Part shown: one piece after another, positions 11,666 to 23,579 of the stretch
How positions within the stretch are numbered: position 1 is the first letter of the stretch
Layout of the letters: every line of letters begins with the position of its first letter
From: Torymus aiolomorphi
Lineage: Eukaryota; Arthropoda; Insecta; Hymenoptera; Torymidae
NCBI GenBank assembly: GCA_036365515.1
Contig: CM070873.1
Span: 21,503,257-21,567,256 of the forward strand
DNA length: 64,000 nt
Direction: 5' to 3'
The notes under the pieces: model-generated
Told to the model about the DNA's origin: nothing
The model's database searches: none
Seen by the model: the letters and a program-made list of their open reading frames with translations, nothing else
Made by a program: the position numbers and the translations under genes

Positions 11666-12034
11666 GAGCAAGGCAGCTCTACGGAGTTGGTGTACACACT
11701 TGACGCTCACGCATCGGTGTTCCAGGCAGAAGTAAGAGCCATAGCGGAGTGTGCTGCAGTGCAGCTAACTAGGGACAACCGGGGTTGCCCCATCACCATC
11801 TGCTCAGACAGCAGAGCTGCACTGATGGCCCTCAGCTGCACTAGCATTTACTCCAAGGAAGTATTACAATGCATAGAGATCCTCACGGCCCTGGCCCGCA
11901 ATAACGCGGTCACCCTGATATGGGTGCCGGGGCATGTGGGGGTCAGGGGCAATGAGAAGGCGGATCGGCTGGCGGGTAGAGGCGCTCGCCGGGTCAGAGT
12001 GACTCCCCGCCAGAACGATGGCTTCAAGACATAA
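11666..12034 (+). pseudogene. LOA-like ORF2, RNase H domain
   Basis: Same frame as the RT, after TGA 11663-11665. The domain begins just upstream with FTDGSKNENG (first catalytic Asp) and continues with HASVFQAEVRAIAECA (Glu), ITICSDSRAALMAL (Asp) and LIWVPGHVGVRGNEKADRLA (His/Asp). These are the four metal-binding positions of type I RNase H, which removes template RNA during cDNA synthesis. TAA 12032-12034 ends the frame, where a shift to the tail frame follows. Confidence 0.85.
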
Positions 12035-12330
12035 GCAGGCTGAATAAGCCTAGACTAAGAAGGGTAGTGGGCTGGCTCACGGGTCACTGGTGGGTCAAAT
12101 ACTACCTCTACAAACGCATGATTGTAAACGAGGGAAACTGCAGATGGTGTGGAGGGCTGGAGGAGTCAACCTTCCATCTCCTCTGCCGGTGCCCGGCCTT
12201 TGTGGGTACTAGGCGGGGGATATGGGGGGAAGGCTTCCTTCAGCCTGAAACTTTAAGAGAACAGAGCCTTCAGTCCATCTGCCAAGCTACAGAGCGGATG
12301 GACCGAAGGCTTCAGCGCAGTGATAATTAG
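12035..12330 (+). pseudogene. LOA-like ORF2, C-terminal Cys/His tail
   Basis: The frame changes between 12034 and about 12060. The tail reads VVGWLTGHWWVKYYLY, then a CCHC-like motif NCRWCGGLEESTFHLLCRCP, the usual end of I/LOA/R1-type ORF2 proteins and thought to bind nucleic acid. The frame ends at TAG 12328-12330 and the 3' UTR follows. Confidence 0.8.
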
Positions 12331-12439
12331 GAAAAAATTGAAGCCAAGAAGTACAGCACAATGGGCGTAAGCCTGAGTGCTGGGCAGCACGTCTCGGAAA
12401 AGAGCCGCTCGCCCGCCTCAACACATAGACATAGGCATA

Positions 12440-12545
12440 GACATTACCTAAGTCCGATGTCACGCATATCCGTACCTTAATCAGTCCACTCGCTACGCTC
12501 GCGTGCTAACCTCACGGTGCAATAATCGACTACTTAAGGGGGCTA
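12440..12545. repeat. Short copy of a GC-rich motif family (CTCGCTACGCTCG type)
   Basis: Contains TAAGTCCGATGTCACGCATATCCGTA and CACTCGCTACGCTCGCGTG. Close variants of both occur at about 15080-15250 and 52140-52430, and the GC-rich core also recurs near 20880, 40620 and 52670. It sits between the end of the LOA-like element and a foldback element. No coding content. Confidence 0.5.
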
Positions 12546-12552
12546 GACACCT

Positions 12553-13199
12553 TTTTTCTCTAAAATAAGAAGTCACATTTTAATCCATAAATGTAAACTA
12601 ATTATTTCATACTTTTTACATATAAAAGTGGGTATATTTACCTTACCTTAAAACTTTCTCCGATGGGCCTTTTATATGGTCCAGAACCATAGTCATCGAT
12701 GAAACAAGTTTTTTCACTAACCGTAAGCTTTGAAATTTTCCTGTGGATGGATTGACTCCAGATTTGAACTAAATTACTCCTGAATAGTATAATTCTCATA
12801 TTAGTGTAGGGATTTTTGATCTAATGAGAAAAAAAAAATTGTGCTGTTTTTCAAGAGTTTTTTTTTTAATTTTTTTAAATTTTTTATATTTTTTCATAAT
12901 TTTTCTGATGTAAAAATTTTTTCCGACATTTAATCCTAAATCCCTACACTCATATGAGAATTATACTATTCAGGAGTAATTTAGTTCAAATCTGGAGTCA
13001 ATCCATCCACAGGAAAATTTCAAAGCTTACGGTTAGTGAAAAAACTTGTTTCATCGATGACTATGGTTCTGGACCATATAAAAGGCCCATCGGAGAAAGT
13101 TTTAAGGTAAGGTAAATATAACCACTTTTATATGTAAAAAGTATGAAATAATTAGTTTACATTTATGTATTAAAATGTGACTTCTTATTTCAGAGAAAA
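12553..13199. mobile_element. Long foldback element (about 650 bp, arms about 260 bp)
   Basis: The left arm, about 12553-12815, starts TTTTCTCTAAAATAAGAAGT. The right arm, about 12938-13199, ends ACTTCTTATTTCAGAGAAAA. They are near-perfect reverse complements, sharing for example GGACCATATAAAAGGCCCATCGG-type and ATTCAGGAGTAATTTAGTTC segments. The spacer of about 120 bp is T-rich. No ORF is present. This is the structure of a foldback-type MITE or a recent inverted duplication. No clear target duplication could be fixed by eye. Confidence 0.85.
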
Positions 13200-13720
13200 A
13201 TCTATTGTTTACAAACTGCCAAATATTATGTAAACTAAAACACTAATAAAAATATATAATAAGAAATATAAATTGATGTTGAAGTAACAAAAATTAAAAG
13301 ATTAAATCCCTAAATGTTTTTTTACTTAAAATTATTCTAAGTTGGCCCAAGAAACAAATTATTTTTTTCTAAAACTTGGTCGTAGACAGGCAGCTAATAT
13401 TGTATATAATCTAATCTTCTATTAACAATGTGATTAATAGAAGTTCTTCAAGTTTAAACCTTAAAAATAAAATTAAAAAACAAAGATTAAATTTTTGATT
13501 AAATATAAAATTGAGCCAAATAATTAGCAAATATAATATTCCATCCTCACGACTCGTAACCATATTCCTGATATCACACATTAAATGATATTCGATGACG
13601 AATGAATCTACGAAATGATTTTGTGACCATGAATGAAAATCCTTGAGGATATAGTTATTATGTTGAAATGTCCCATCTAAATAAAACAAAATAAAAGAAA
13701 CAATAAAGTTTGTTGTTGGT
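13200..13720. other. AT-rich, no gene
   Basis: AT-rich sequence with no recognisable feature. A 92-codon minus-strand ORF at 13411-13689 is Leu/Ile/Phe-rich with no domain and is considered chance. Confidence 0.5.
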
Positions 13721-13724
13721 AGGT

Positions 13725-13845
13725 AATGAGGTATGGCGGGTTTGATGTGGGGCGCAGGGCGGAGTCCAGGGGCAGAGCCCCTGGTGGGGGTGTAGGGGGC
13801 GAAGCCCCCACTCAGGGGGGTGGGGGCGAAGCCCCCCTACCTGAA
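13725..13845. repeat. GC-rich hairpin repeat (GGGGGCGAAGCCCCC type)
   Basis: A 120-bp GC island in AT-rich DNA built of overlapping short palindromes: GGGGCAGAGCCCC, GGGGGCGAAGCCCCC and GGGGGCGAAGCCCCCC. A related island with GGGGGGCGCAGCCCCCC lies at 20866-20965. Each can form a very stable hairpin on either strand. Confidence 0.75.
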
Positions 13846-14217
13846 ATAAAATTACTGATATATTAAAAAAAAAATATATATATATATCAACAGCGATATA
13901 TATATAAACTTCTTTCTGAAATACGACCTTACTAAAGAAGTTAATTATTTTATTTTAATTTATTTACACTTTATTTAATCCAACTAAAAAAAAAGAAATT
14001 TTACTTTAATAAAATTTTAGCTATAAAATAGATAGAAAAAAAATCGAGGTATCAATCTTGGTACAGAAATTGACAATTTGTTGGTATGGACTTCTTTAAT
14101 ATATATAATTTTACAACAATTATTATAATAAGAAAGGTTTGACCCTGTTTGCTACTAAAGTAGATAATTCGAATTCAAAAACGAATTCATAGATTTCATT
14201 TATTTCGCAATTAAACA
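13846..14217. other. AT-rich, no gene
   Basis: AT-rich sequence with short (AT)n tracts at about 13873-13912. No coding signal. Confidence 0.5.
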
Positions 14218-14985
<768 letters not shown>

Positions 14986-14989
14986 ATTA

Positions 14990-15300
14990 ATGAATAAATA
15001 TCGATAAAAAATTTATCGTACTAATACATTACGATACAAGTGCGATAAGTGGCCCATTATTTCATGGCGTAAAGTTAAGGCCCGAGCGTAGCGAGGATCC
15101 TTTCACGGCGTGTAATGTGTTACTTAACGCATTAGTATCGTACAATTTTTTATAACACTGTCTGCCTTAAGTCCGCTGTCACGTCTATCCGTGCGCTAAG
15201 CAGTTCATTATCGCACCGTGAGGTTAGCGCACGAGCGTAGCAAGTGCGATAAACACGGTAAAATAATGGACTACATATCGCACGGATATTTTTTTTATTA
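14990..15300. mobile_element. Small inverted-repeat element with GCGAGCGTAGCGAG-type motifs
   Basis: AAAAATTTATCGTACTAATA near 15006 is mirrored by ATTAGTATCGTACAATTTTT near 15140. GC-rich motifs CCCGAGCGTAGCGAGG (about 15083) and GCACGAGCGTAGCAAGTGC (about 15229) lie in between and after. A nearby line (TAAGTCCGCTGTCACGTCTATCCGTG) matches segments at 12450 and 52230. Probably a non-autonomous DNA element, or two overlapping ones. Confidence 0.5.
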
Positions 15301-16700
15301 AATTATACCTACTTCTAGAAAGATGAAATTTGCTTAAAAAAACATACGATGCCTGAAATACATTATAGAAGCAGAGTTCTATTATTTTTATACTTAAGCA
15401 CATTTACGCCAACACTAAATGATGAGTACACCTGCTAAATCTGACTGGTGGCTTTTATAATATTACAGGAGCAGGATTAATTTATCATTTCATGTTGTAA
15501 ATTTCAGCCTAATTAATTAAATAGGTTTTCTCTTATGAAATTTGAAGAGCCATGTAGCGTGAGCCTGTCCGAAAGATTTATAGAGTATGCTTAAATAAAT
15601 ATTTTAGAAACCTATCAGAATTATGAGAAGTTCAATATAACCTCTAAAAGTCAATTAATACTGGTAGTTAATGGATAAGCTCATTGTTCATTAACTACTA
15701 CAATTCGACTGAATTTTACAGATTAAAATAACTTTTTTCACAATTTTTACACGTATTCAGATTTATTGTTATGGCCGGACAAGCTATAGATGTATAGAAG
15801 TTTCAGACACACTCACACTACACTACACTACAGTATACGGAACAAAATTAAAAACTTAATAAGAAAATTCATCCGCCTCCTACAATATAAAAGCCACTTG
15901 TCAGATTTAGCAGGTGTATTGAGCATTCAATGTTATCGATATTTACTTTGAGGTGATGTGTCCGTACTTAATCCAAAAGACTAAGAATGATAGAAACCGG
16001 CTTCAGTAATGCATCTCAGACATTCCATGTATTTTTGAGTTGACTCTATCTTTTTGAAAGTACATGTAATTTAATAAAAAAAATAAAAATACAGTTCTAT
16101 AAAAAATACACAAGCAGTGCCTGAATTAAATCTGAGAAATTGCATGACTTATTTTATTCTTTTTATTAAATTATACCTACAAAAAAAAAGATAAAATCAG
16201 CTTAAAAATACATAAGATGCCTGAAATGCACTATAAAAGCAGATTGCTATCATTCCTATGTTATTCTAAATGAAGTTGGAAAAGACATCCTCAAAGTAAA
16301 TATCAACCACATCAATGAATGAGGAATAGATCTGTTAAATTTGACCGGTCGCCTCTTATAGTTGCTGCTTTTTCTGAAAGGATAATAAAAACCCTGAAAT
16401 AAAAAATGAAGCTATAGTAATGGTTGAAAGCAGTAGATTACTGAAATAATAATTATTCAAAGAAGAGACCACAAAGTGGTCACAGTGAATTAAAATAAAT
16501 ACAGAGTAGATCAACTTCCATTGATAATCTATAGAAAGATGAAGCTGCCAAAATGTGTGCATCAGGAAGCCCTTCACTCAAGGTTACCCACTGTAATGCC
16601 ATTGTTGAGTTTCTCAAAGTTGCCGTTCCCAATTTGGTCCTATTTTTTTTAAAGTCTCCTGCTTTATGATGGTCATATAATGACACTCTCGAGGAAAGAA
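15301..16700. repeat. Diverged dispersed repeats, no gene
   Basis: A block starting TTTTATTAAATTATACCTAC occurs at about 15291 and again at about 16161, both followed by a diverged GATGCCTGAAAT...ATTATAGAAGCAGA-like segment. A second word, ACACCTGCTAAATCTGAC...GGCTTTTATA, occurs directly at about 15429 and inverted at about 15881-15920, with a diverged direct copy near 16326. These indicate old duplications. ORFs at 16356-16686 have no recognisable domain. Confidence 0.5.
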
Positions 16701-16709
16701 CAATTATAT

Positions 16710-17430
16710 GAAGACGTGTTGTCTTCTGCAGGAGCTCTTCGCCCTAGGCCAAAAACATAATTACAACAAGAATAACTTGGCAATGGAGGGAGTACAGAGA
16801 AGCCACACTCCTGTCAAAGGGGTAGGAAATTATTGCAGGATAGATACTAGCTGAAAAGTATAAGCCAATAAACTTTCTTACAGTAAGCTACTCACCAGAT
16901 AATTTTTTCAACGAGTTCAGAGGTTGTCAATGTCCACATAAAATATGTCAATCAATCCAACATATAGTCCCAATAAAAAACGGTAACTGCAGGTGTTTAG
17001 GACGCCGTGATGTCGTCTGCAGGAGCTCTTCGACCTAGGCCAAAGACATAATTACAACAAGAATAACTTGGCAACGGAGGGAGTACAGAGAAGCCACACT
17101 CCTGTCAAAGGTGTAGGAAATGATTGCAGGATAGATACTAGCTTAAAAGTATAAACCAATAAACTTTCTTACAGTAAGCTACTCACCAGATAATTTTTTC
17201 AACGAGTTCAGAGGTTGTCAATGTCCACATAAAATATGTCAATCAATCCAACATATAGTCCCAATAAAAAACGCTAGCTGCAGGTGTTTAGGACGCCGTG
17301 ATGTCGTCTGCAGGAGCTCTTCGCCCTAGGCCAAAAACATAATTACAACAAGAATAACTTGGCAACGGAAGGAGTACAGAGAAGCCACACTCCTGTCAAA
17401 GGGGTAGAAAATTATAGCAGGATAGATGCT
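16710..17430. repeat. 291-bp tandem repeat, about 2.4 copies
   Basis: The word GCAGGAGCTCTTCG recurs at about 16728, 17019 and 17310, a period of 291 bp. The units share AACAAGAATAACTTGGCAA, GGAGTACAGAGAAGCCACAC and CACTCCTGTCAAAGG. They are nearly identical, so the array is young or homogenised. No ORF spans it. It lies immediately before a second, unrelated satellite. Confidence 0.85.
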
Positions 17431-17550
17431 AGCTGTAAAGTAAACGAGAAAACATTCTCACAGCAAACTACTCACAATATAGTGTTAGCGTGTCGATAAG
17501 ATCATTCATAGCACTATATATTTACCAAGATATGTTGAGAGAATTGAAAG

Positions 17551-19170
17551 AGATCTTTGCACTGAAAAGTCGAGAAAGCGCATGTGTATTCTCAACTAAG
17601 ACCTCCTCACCCTCACTTAAAGTTTACCAGAATGTTCACACACAATACAATACACACAGAGGGATTGTATATGCAATTTCAGATCGACTCAATCAGCCGG
17701 TACGGAGAAAATGACATTTTTCTCAAAAATTTCTTTACAAAGACACAGAAATTGCAATATCTCCAGACTTGCTGATTATGCATATCTAAATCTTGATATA
17801 CTGTCCCTCAGCATGTATTCTATCATGTATAGAAAGTTGAAGATACTTGTAGGGAATGAAAAGGGATCTTTGCACTCAAAAGTCGAGAAAGCGCATGTGT
17901 ATTCTCAACTAAGACCTCCTCACCCTCACTTAAAGTTTACCAGAATGTTCACACACAATACAATACATACAGAGGGGTTGTGTATGCAATTTCAGATCGA
18001 CTCAATCAGCTGGTACGGAGAAAATGACATTTTTCTCAAAAATTTCTTGAAAAAGACACAGAAATTGCAATATCTCCAGACTTGCTGATTATGCATATCT
18101 AAATCTTGATATACTGTCCCTCAGCATGTATTCCATCATGTATAGAAAGTTGAAGATACTTGTAGGGAATGGAAAGGGATCTTTGCACTCAAAAGTCGAG
18201 AAAGCGCATGTGTATTCTCAACTACGATCTCCTCACCCTCACTTAAAGTTTACCAGAATGTTCACACACAATGCAATACATACAGAGGGATTGTGTATGC
18301 AATTTCAGATCGACTCAATCAGCCGGTATGGAGAAAATGACATTTTTCTCAAAAATTTCTTCAAAAAGACACAGAAATTGCAATATCTCCAGACTTGCTG
18401 ATTATGCATATCTAAATCTTGATATGCTGTCCCTCATCATGTATTCCATCATGTATGGAAAGTTGAAGATACTTGTAGGGAATGGAAAGGGATCTTTGCA
18501 CTCAAAAGTCGAGAAAGCGCATGTGTATTCTCAACTAAGATCTCCTCACCCTTACTTAAAGTTTACCAGAATGTTCACACACAATACAATACATACAGAG
18601 TGATTGTGTATGCAATTTCAGATCGACTCAATCAGCCGGTACGGAGAAAATGACATTTTTCTCAAAAATTTCTTGAAAGAGACACAGAAATTGCCATATC
18701 TCCAGACTTGCTGATTATGCATATGTAAATCTTGATATACTGTCCCTCAGCATATATTCCATCATGTATAGAAAGTTGAAGATACTTGTAGGGAATGGAA
18801 AGGGATCTTTGCACTCAAAAGTCGAGAAAGCGCATGTGTATTCTCAACTAAAACCTCCTCATCCTTTCTCAAGGTTTACAAGAATGTTCATACACAATGC
18901 AATGCATGCTGAGGCATTGTACATTAAGTTTCAGATATACTCAATCAGCCAAATTGGAGGAAATTACTTTTCTTTCTTAATAATTTCCTCAAAAAGCACA
19001 CAGAAAATGCTGTAACTCCACACTTGCTGATTATTTAGATCTGAAACATGGTATATAATCCCTCAGCATGCATGATATGGTGGTGTGTAAAGCTGAAGAT
19101 ATTTTCAGAGAAAGGAAAGGTATTTGTATACTTGAAAGTCGAAAAAGCTCTTGTGCACTTCCAACTAAGA
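17551..19170. repeat. 313-bp satellite array, five good copies plus a diverged sixth
   Basis: GGATCTTTGCACT-type starts occur at 17551, 17864, 18177, 18490 and 18803, exactly 313 bp apart, with a diverged sixth unit from about 19116. Each unit carries AAAGTCGAGAAAGCGCATGTG, CAGATCGACTCAATCAGCC and GTTGAAGATACTTGTAGGGAATG. The 313-bp period is not a multiple of three, so the similar ORFs on it (for example 17711-18088 and 18126-18401) cannot form one repeated protein. I call it non-coding satellite. Confidence 0.85.
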
Positions 19171-19199
19171 CTACCTTGACCCTTGCTCAAAGTTTAACA

Positions 19200-19945
19200 A
19201 AATGTCCTTATGAAAAAAAGATGAAAACCCTGCAAGATTAGAAAGGAGCTAGTATTATTGAAATAATACTTACTCAAGGATAAGACCACAACTCAATTAG
19301 CAGAGAACTCGACCAACATCAATATCGATCCATACAGCAATTTAGGAAATACAGTGACTGCAGATATAAACATTGATGACTGCCGTCTGCCGGACTGCCG
19401 TGCGCACATGGTTGACATGGTGCGGGTGAGAGCCAGATAGGAAGCGAAGCACTGTAGCCATAATACGTACGTAGTAGGCAGCTTTCTTATGTTCACTCCG
19501 CACTGAAACTTTTTCACTAGAAGTTCGGCCCGGCCTTTTTCTCGCATCATCCGCGGCGCCGTGTCGCTTACGCAAAGAAGCTACGAGCTATCAGCTGACG
19601 AGCCAGACGTAGCCAGGTGAACTGCAGCGCATGCGCATGCGCGCACACTCACATGGGTAAAGCCAACAAACCAGCAGTGTCACCGCCATTACGTGATTGG
19701 CGATGCTATACACGTTACCCATGTGAATATATGATGTTGTAATTTTTATATCGTTTATTGCAATTATTGCGAATTGCGTAAAATCAAGCTCGCATTGTCA
19801 TCACTTTGCATAAACATCTATATATTATACGCAATACGTTATAGACGAACAATATGACATGACTTGATAACCATTGCGCGGTAACATGTCTGTAAGAGAC
19901 GGTCACTAATGTTTTTTAGACCGTAAATTTTTCGCTTATTAGCTT
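19200..19945. other. Unique sequence, GC-richer patch, no gene identified
   Basis: The patch 19290-19700 is GC-richer than its surroundings and includes CATGCGCATGCGCGCAC near 19630. A host promoter or exon is possible but I recognise no protein in it. Minus-strand ORFs at 19293-19575 have no known domain. Confidence 0.4.
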
Positions 19946-19946
19946 T

Positions 19947-20691
19947 AGGGTGCGCTCCCATGCGTTACGGAAAAACTTACGGAATGGTAAAATCGTAATG
20001 GCGGTGATGCGAAATTTAAAATGTGTTAACTACATGATTAAATAATACGTAGTAAATGTGGGTCTGATTAGTTATATTATCATATTAATAAATAAAAACA
20101 ATAATAGTCTTAATAACAATAAAATAATTAATTCCATAAAAGTTACTCGCAATTAATTAATAACATTACATATTTATAATTTTTTAATATTCACTTTTTG
20201 CACAATCTAATTGATATTTATCTTCTTTTTCTTTTTAAAAACATTGTTCATGAATAATAAACAATGTTGTTTAACAGTATGTACATGGTAATAATTCATA
20301 ATGAGCGGGCCTATTCCGTACGAAAATTTCAACACCCTAGTCCCATGGAGTACTTTTTTTTTAGCGGAATGGTTTTCTAACTTCCCTTTCGGTTAAAACT
20401 TATCAAAATTTGTTAATGTAATGGTAAAATTGTATTAGAATAAATTAAAAAACAACAATTTAATAAATACTCAACAAAATAAAATTATGTTTCCTTAAAA
20501 TTATTATCAAATTAATTTCTTGAAGCACTACAATCCTCATTCCGGCGTTTTTTCTCACTCTCATGGGAATAGGGCTTTGTAAAAACGTAACGGAAATCCG
20601 CGCGCCATTATTCGAATTGCAAGTTCACTCCGATTTTGTCGTTCCGTTTAATTTTACGGAACGCATGTGTGTGTGTGTGGGATCGCACCCT
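19947..20691. mobile_element. Putative non-autonomous TIR DNA transposon (745 bp)
   Basis: The left end AGGGTGCGCTCCCATGCG (19947) is mirrored at the right by CGCATG...GGGATCGCACCCT ending at 20691, the right copy being interrupted by a short (GT)n. The arms continue with TTACGGAA against TTTTACGGAA. No transposase ORF lies inside. I could not settle the target duplication by eye. Confidence 0.55.
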
Positions 20692-20865
20692 TACTGTTTG
20701 TCATATGGTAACAAAAACTATTTTTTTTTTTTTAACAGTATGCAAAATCATGAGTGCATTGCCCTTCGTAATGACAATATTAATCAATTTTCGCTTTTAT
20801 AAAAATACAAGGTTCTCCTGAGTATTGTGGTCGTGCCTATTATGTAAAAACGAAGTTTTTACATA
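20692..20865. other. AT-rich spacer
   Basis: Short AT-rich spacer between the TIR element and a GC island. Includes the small inverted repeat GTAAAAACGAAGTTTTTAC (about 20843-20861), which could form a hairpin. Confidence 0.4.
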
Positions 20866-20965
20866 GGGAGGGGGCGGGTGACGAGCGAAGCGAGGAGCAG
20901 GTGTGTGTGGGGGCGGGGGGGGGGGTGGCGTGCCGAAGACACGCTGGGGGGCGCAGCCCCCCTAG
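20866..20965. repeat. GC-rich island abutting a truncated HINE copy
   Basis: Contains GACGAGCGAAGCGAGGAG (motif family of 12490, 15083 and 52672), a G-rich tract, the hairpin GTGCCGAAGACACGC and GGGGGGCGCAGCCCCCC. Its right edge coincides with the truncated interior end of HINE copy 2, which suggests that a separate element inserted there or marks the break. Confidence 0.55.
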
Positions 20966-21239
20966 TTGTTAATAACAAAAGAACCGTGATAGCTAGAAAC
21001 TTTTTTTTTTTAGAAAATGTAGGTATTTTAATTCTCTTTCGAACGCTACCCATCAGATTCGAATAACTCAATCCTAGTATTAAAAAAATCAAAAAACAGT
21101 TTTGAGAAAATCGAAAGTTTGAAAAAAACAAAAACGCATCGCCCCAATCAAAAAACGGATTTTTGACCCGCTATCACGCAAAAAAAAACAAAAAAAATGA
21201 GTCCGGTCAAAATCGACCGAGTAGAAGCTGAGATCCAGG

Positions 21240-21284
<45 letters not shown>

Positions 21285-21293
21285 ACACGCACG

Positions 21294-21392
<99 letters not shown>

Positions 21393-21517
21393 CCATACAG
21401 ACATTTTTCAAAAACCATGTATTTTGATTCCTAACACCTCGGAACACAATTATAACATGTTTTTACAACAACTCAAAAATTTACTATTACAAAGCTTCCT
21501 CTAGGAGGAAGCAAAAA
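20966..21517 (-). mobile_element. HINE-like element, copy 2 (minus strand, right end missing)
   Basis: Read on the minus strand, the left-end hairpin is at 21494-21512 (palindrome GCTTCCTCTAGGAGGAAGC) with the A-run of the insertion site at 21513-21517. The (CA)n microsatellite lies at 21243-21390 and the conserved block CGGTCAAAATCGACCG at 21203-21219. The interior stops at 20966 beside the GC island, so the 3' stem-loop is absent. Cys-Val and Thr-His ORFs across the microsatellite are artefacts. Confidence 0.65.
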
Positions 21518-22631
21518 TTAAAACAAGTTTTCTCTAGTTATCAGGCGACAAATAAAGTAACTTTGTAAAATAGGAAAATTTTGAATATCAAAAAGTAATC
21601 GTACGATCTTGATGAAAATTCACATACATAATATCTATATCACATACAAAATTGTCTAGAAATCTGTAGCTGATTCATAGAATCGTCCTCGAAAAATTAC
21701 GATTTAAAAAAAGTTTAAAAAATTTTAACCTCAAATATCTCTGAAATTTATGGACCAATTATTTTACCCAAAGAACTCGACCAAGAGCTATCCAAAATCT
21801 ACCTCCACAAGGAATTTTGAAGAAATTACGACAATTTTCCCTCCGGAATCGTTGGACATACCAAACTCATTTTTTTCATTTTTCAGGTTTTACGTTTTTG
21901 TTAATAACCAAAGAACCGTGATCGCTAGAAACTTTTTGTTTTTAGAAATTATAGGTATTTTAATTCTCTTTTAGATGCTACCTATCCCATTCTGATACAT
22001 ACAACCGTTCCCGAGAAATTACGAATCGAAAAAGAGGTTACAAAAATTTTAACCTCAAAAATCTCTGAAATTTATGAACCAATCATCTATCCCAAAAAAA
22101 GGTGCAGGTGGCAACCAAAAATCTACCTCTACAAGGAATTTTGAGGGGATTAACACAATTTTACTCCCATAAATTGTCGCCACCTAAAACACATTTTTTT
22201 CATTTTTCAATTTTTTTCTCAAAAACTAATCAACAGAATGGATTCAATTTTATACAGATTATAGCTATTCATAATCTCCATTATCATGATTTTTCTCAAA
22301 AAAATTGATCATTTAGTTTGGGAATTATAAGCATTTAAAAAAAAACACGTTTTTGTTAATAACAAAATAACCGTGATAGCTAGAGAAATTTTTTTTTTTA
22401 AATATAGGTTTTTTTATGCTCTTTCGAACGCTACCCATCCGATTATAAAATTTAAATCCAATCATTAAAAAAAATCAAAAATAAATTTTTCGAAAATGAA
22501 AAATTCGACATAAAACAAAAACGAATCAGTTAGTCGTACAAAATTATTTTTTTCCCGAATTCGGAATCAAAAAACAAAAAAAATGAGACCCATCCGGTTA
22601 AAATCGACCGCGTCCGAAAATAAAGCGGGAT

Positions 22632-22693
<62 letters not shown>

Positions 22694-22816
22694 CCATACA
22701 GACATTTTGTAAAATCATGTGACACAAACTTCTAACACCTTTATTCATGTTTCTAGAGCAATTTAAAGAAAATTAAAATTTTACTATTACAAAGCTTCCT
22801 TTATGAGGAAGCAAAA
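21518..22816 (-). mobile_element. HINE-like element, copy 3 (minus strand)
   Basis: The left-end hairpin is at 22794-22812 (GCTTCCTTTATGAGGAAGC). (CA)n is at 22634-22690 and CCGGTTAAAATCGACCG at about 22597. The interior runs leftwards through typical words (CAATTTTTTTGAG, TTCCTTGTAGAGGTAG read on the minus strand) to about 21520, where copy 2 begins. The right-end stem-loop is not found. Copy 2 therefore probably inserted into, or replaced, the distal part of copy 3. Confidence 0.6.
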
Positions 22817-23550
22817 TGTAGTTTTTCCCCTATTAAATTTAAGGGTTGCAACCCTTACTATCGAAGCCTATATACTTTTGTTGCGTTTCTTGTGACAATT
22901 CATTTCCATTTTGTTTTATTGAAAAATGTTGAAGAGAACTGAAGAGATTGAAAAAAAAAGTTGAATTTGAGGGTGACTTTCGCGGGTGGTTTTCAGCCCC
23001 TTAGAGTGCATATCCACCGATAAAAAAAAATACTTATCTCCTACTATTCAATACTCTATAACATCACAATTTTATCAAAATCGGGGGTTCATTCAATGTA
23101 TTATTTGTCTGTATTGCTTTATAGTACGATTTAGGGGTAGTTCACCCCCATAATAAAAGATTATGCGGAAATACCGAAACATGTCAACTTTCTTTTGTCA
23201 CTGTGTATTAGAAAAACATTTCTTTATATTTTTGTAACAGTTCTGTAAAATTCTAGACGAAAAAAATGCTCAGAAAATGTAGTTTTTCCCCTATTAAATT
23301 TAAGGGTTGCAACCCTTACTATCGAAGCCTATATACTTTTGTTGCGTTTCTTGTGACAATTCTTTTCCATTTTGTTTTATTGAAAAATGTTGAAGAGAAC
23401 TGAAGATATTGTAGAAAATGTGAATTTGAGGGTGACTTTCGGGGGTGGTTTTCACCCCCTTAGAGTGCATATCCGCCGATAAAAAAAATACGTGTCTTTT
23501 ATTTTTTGATATACTATAAAATATCTCAGTATTATTGAAATCGGGGGGGG
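22816..23550. repeat. Direct repeat, two units 461 bp apart
   Basis: ATGTAGTTTTTCCCCTATTA begins units at 22816 and 23277. Both contain the palindrome AAGGGTTGCAACCCTT, then GCCTATATACTTTTGTTGCG, then GAATTTGAGGGTGACTTTCG and CCCTTAGAGTGCATATCC. Two units of a longer tandem, or an internal repeat of an unidentified element. The left unit is broken at its start by HINE copy 3. Confidence 0.75.
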
Positions 23551-23579
23551 GGCACCTGGGGTACTTTCCTTGTTAGAAA

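Larger units (their letters stand above)
7268..12448 (+). mobile_element. Degenerate non-LTR retrotransposon, LOA-like (R1/I group)
   Basis: About 5.2 kb of clearly GC-richer DNA between AT-rich repeats, with a 5' leader (about 7268-7635), ORF1 (7636-8830) and ORF2 (8835-12330) carrying an AP-type endonuclease, reverse transcriptase, RNase H and a Cys/His tail. The domain order with RNase H fits the I/LOA/R1 group. The LOA assignment rests on my recognition of the endonuclease block (VIDITLAS, SMSDHNHIVF) and is moderate. The 3' UTR ends near 12421-12448 in a short repeat of ACATAGACATAGGCATAG instead of poly(A), as in several I/LOA relatives. At least three in-frame stops and two frameshifts in ORF2, plus one in ORF1, make this copy dead. 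Confidence 0.85.

Noticed and set aside
17490..19015. Similar 60-125-codon ORFs in the 313-bp satellite
   Set aside because: The period is not a multiple of three and each unit ends in a stop; satellite artefact.
17551..19170. CRISPR array
   Set aside because: Units are 313 bp direct repeats without short repeat-spacer structure.
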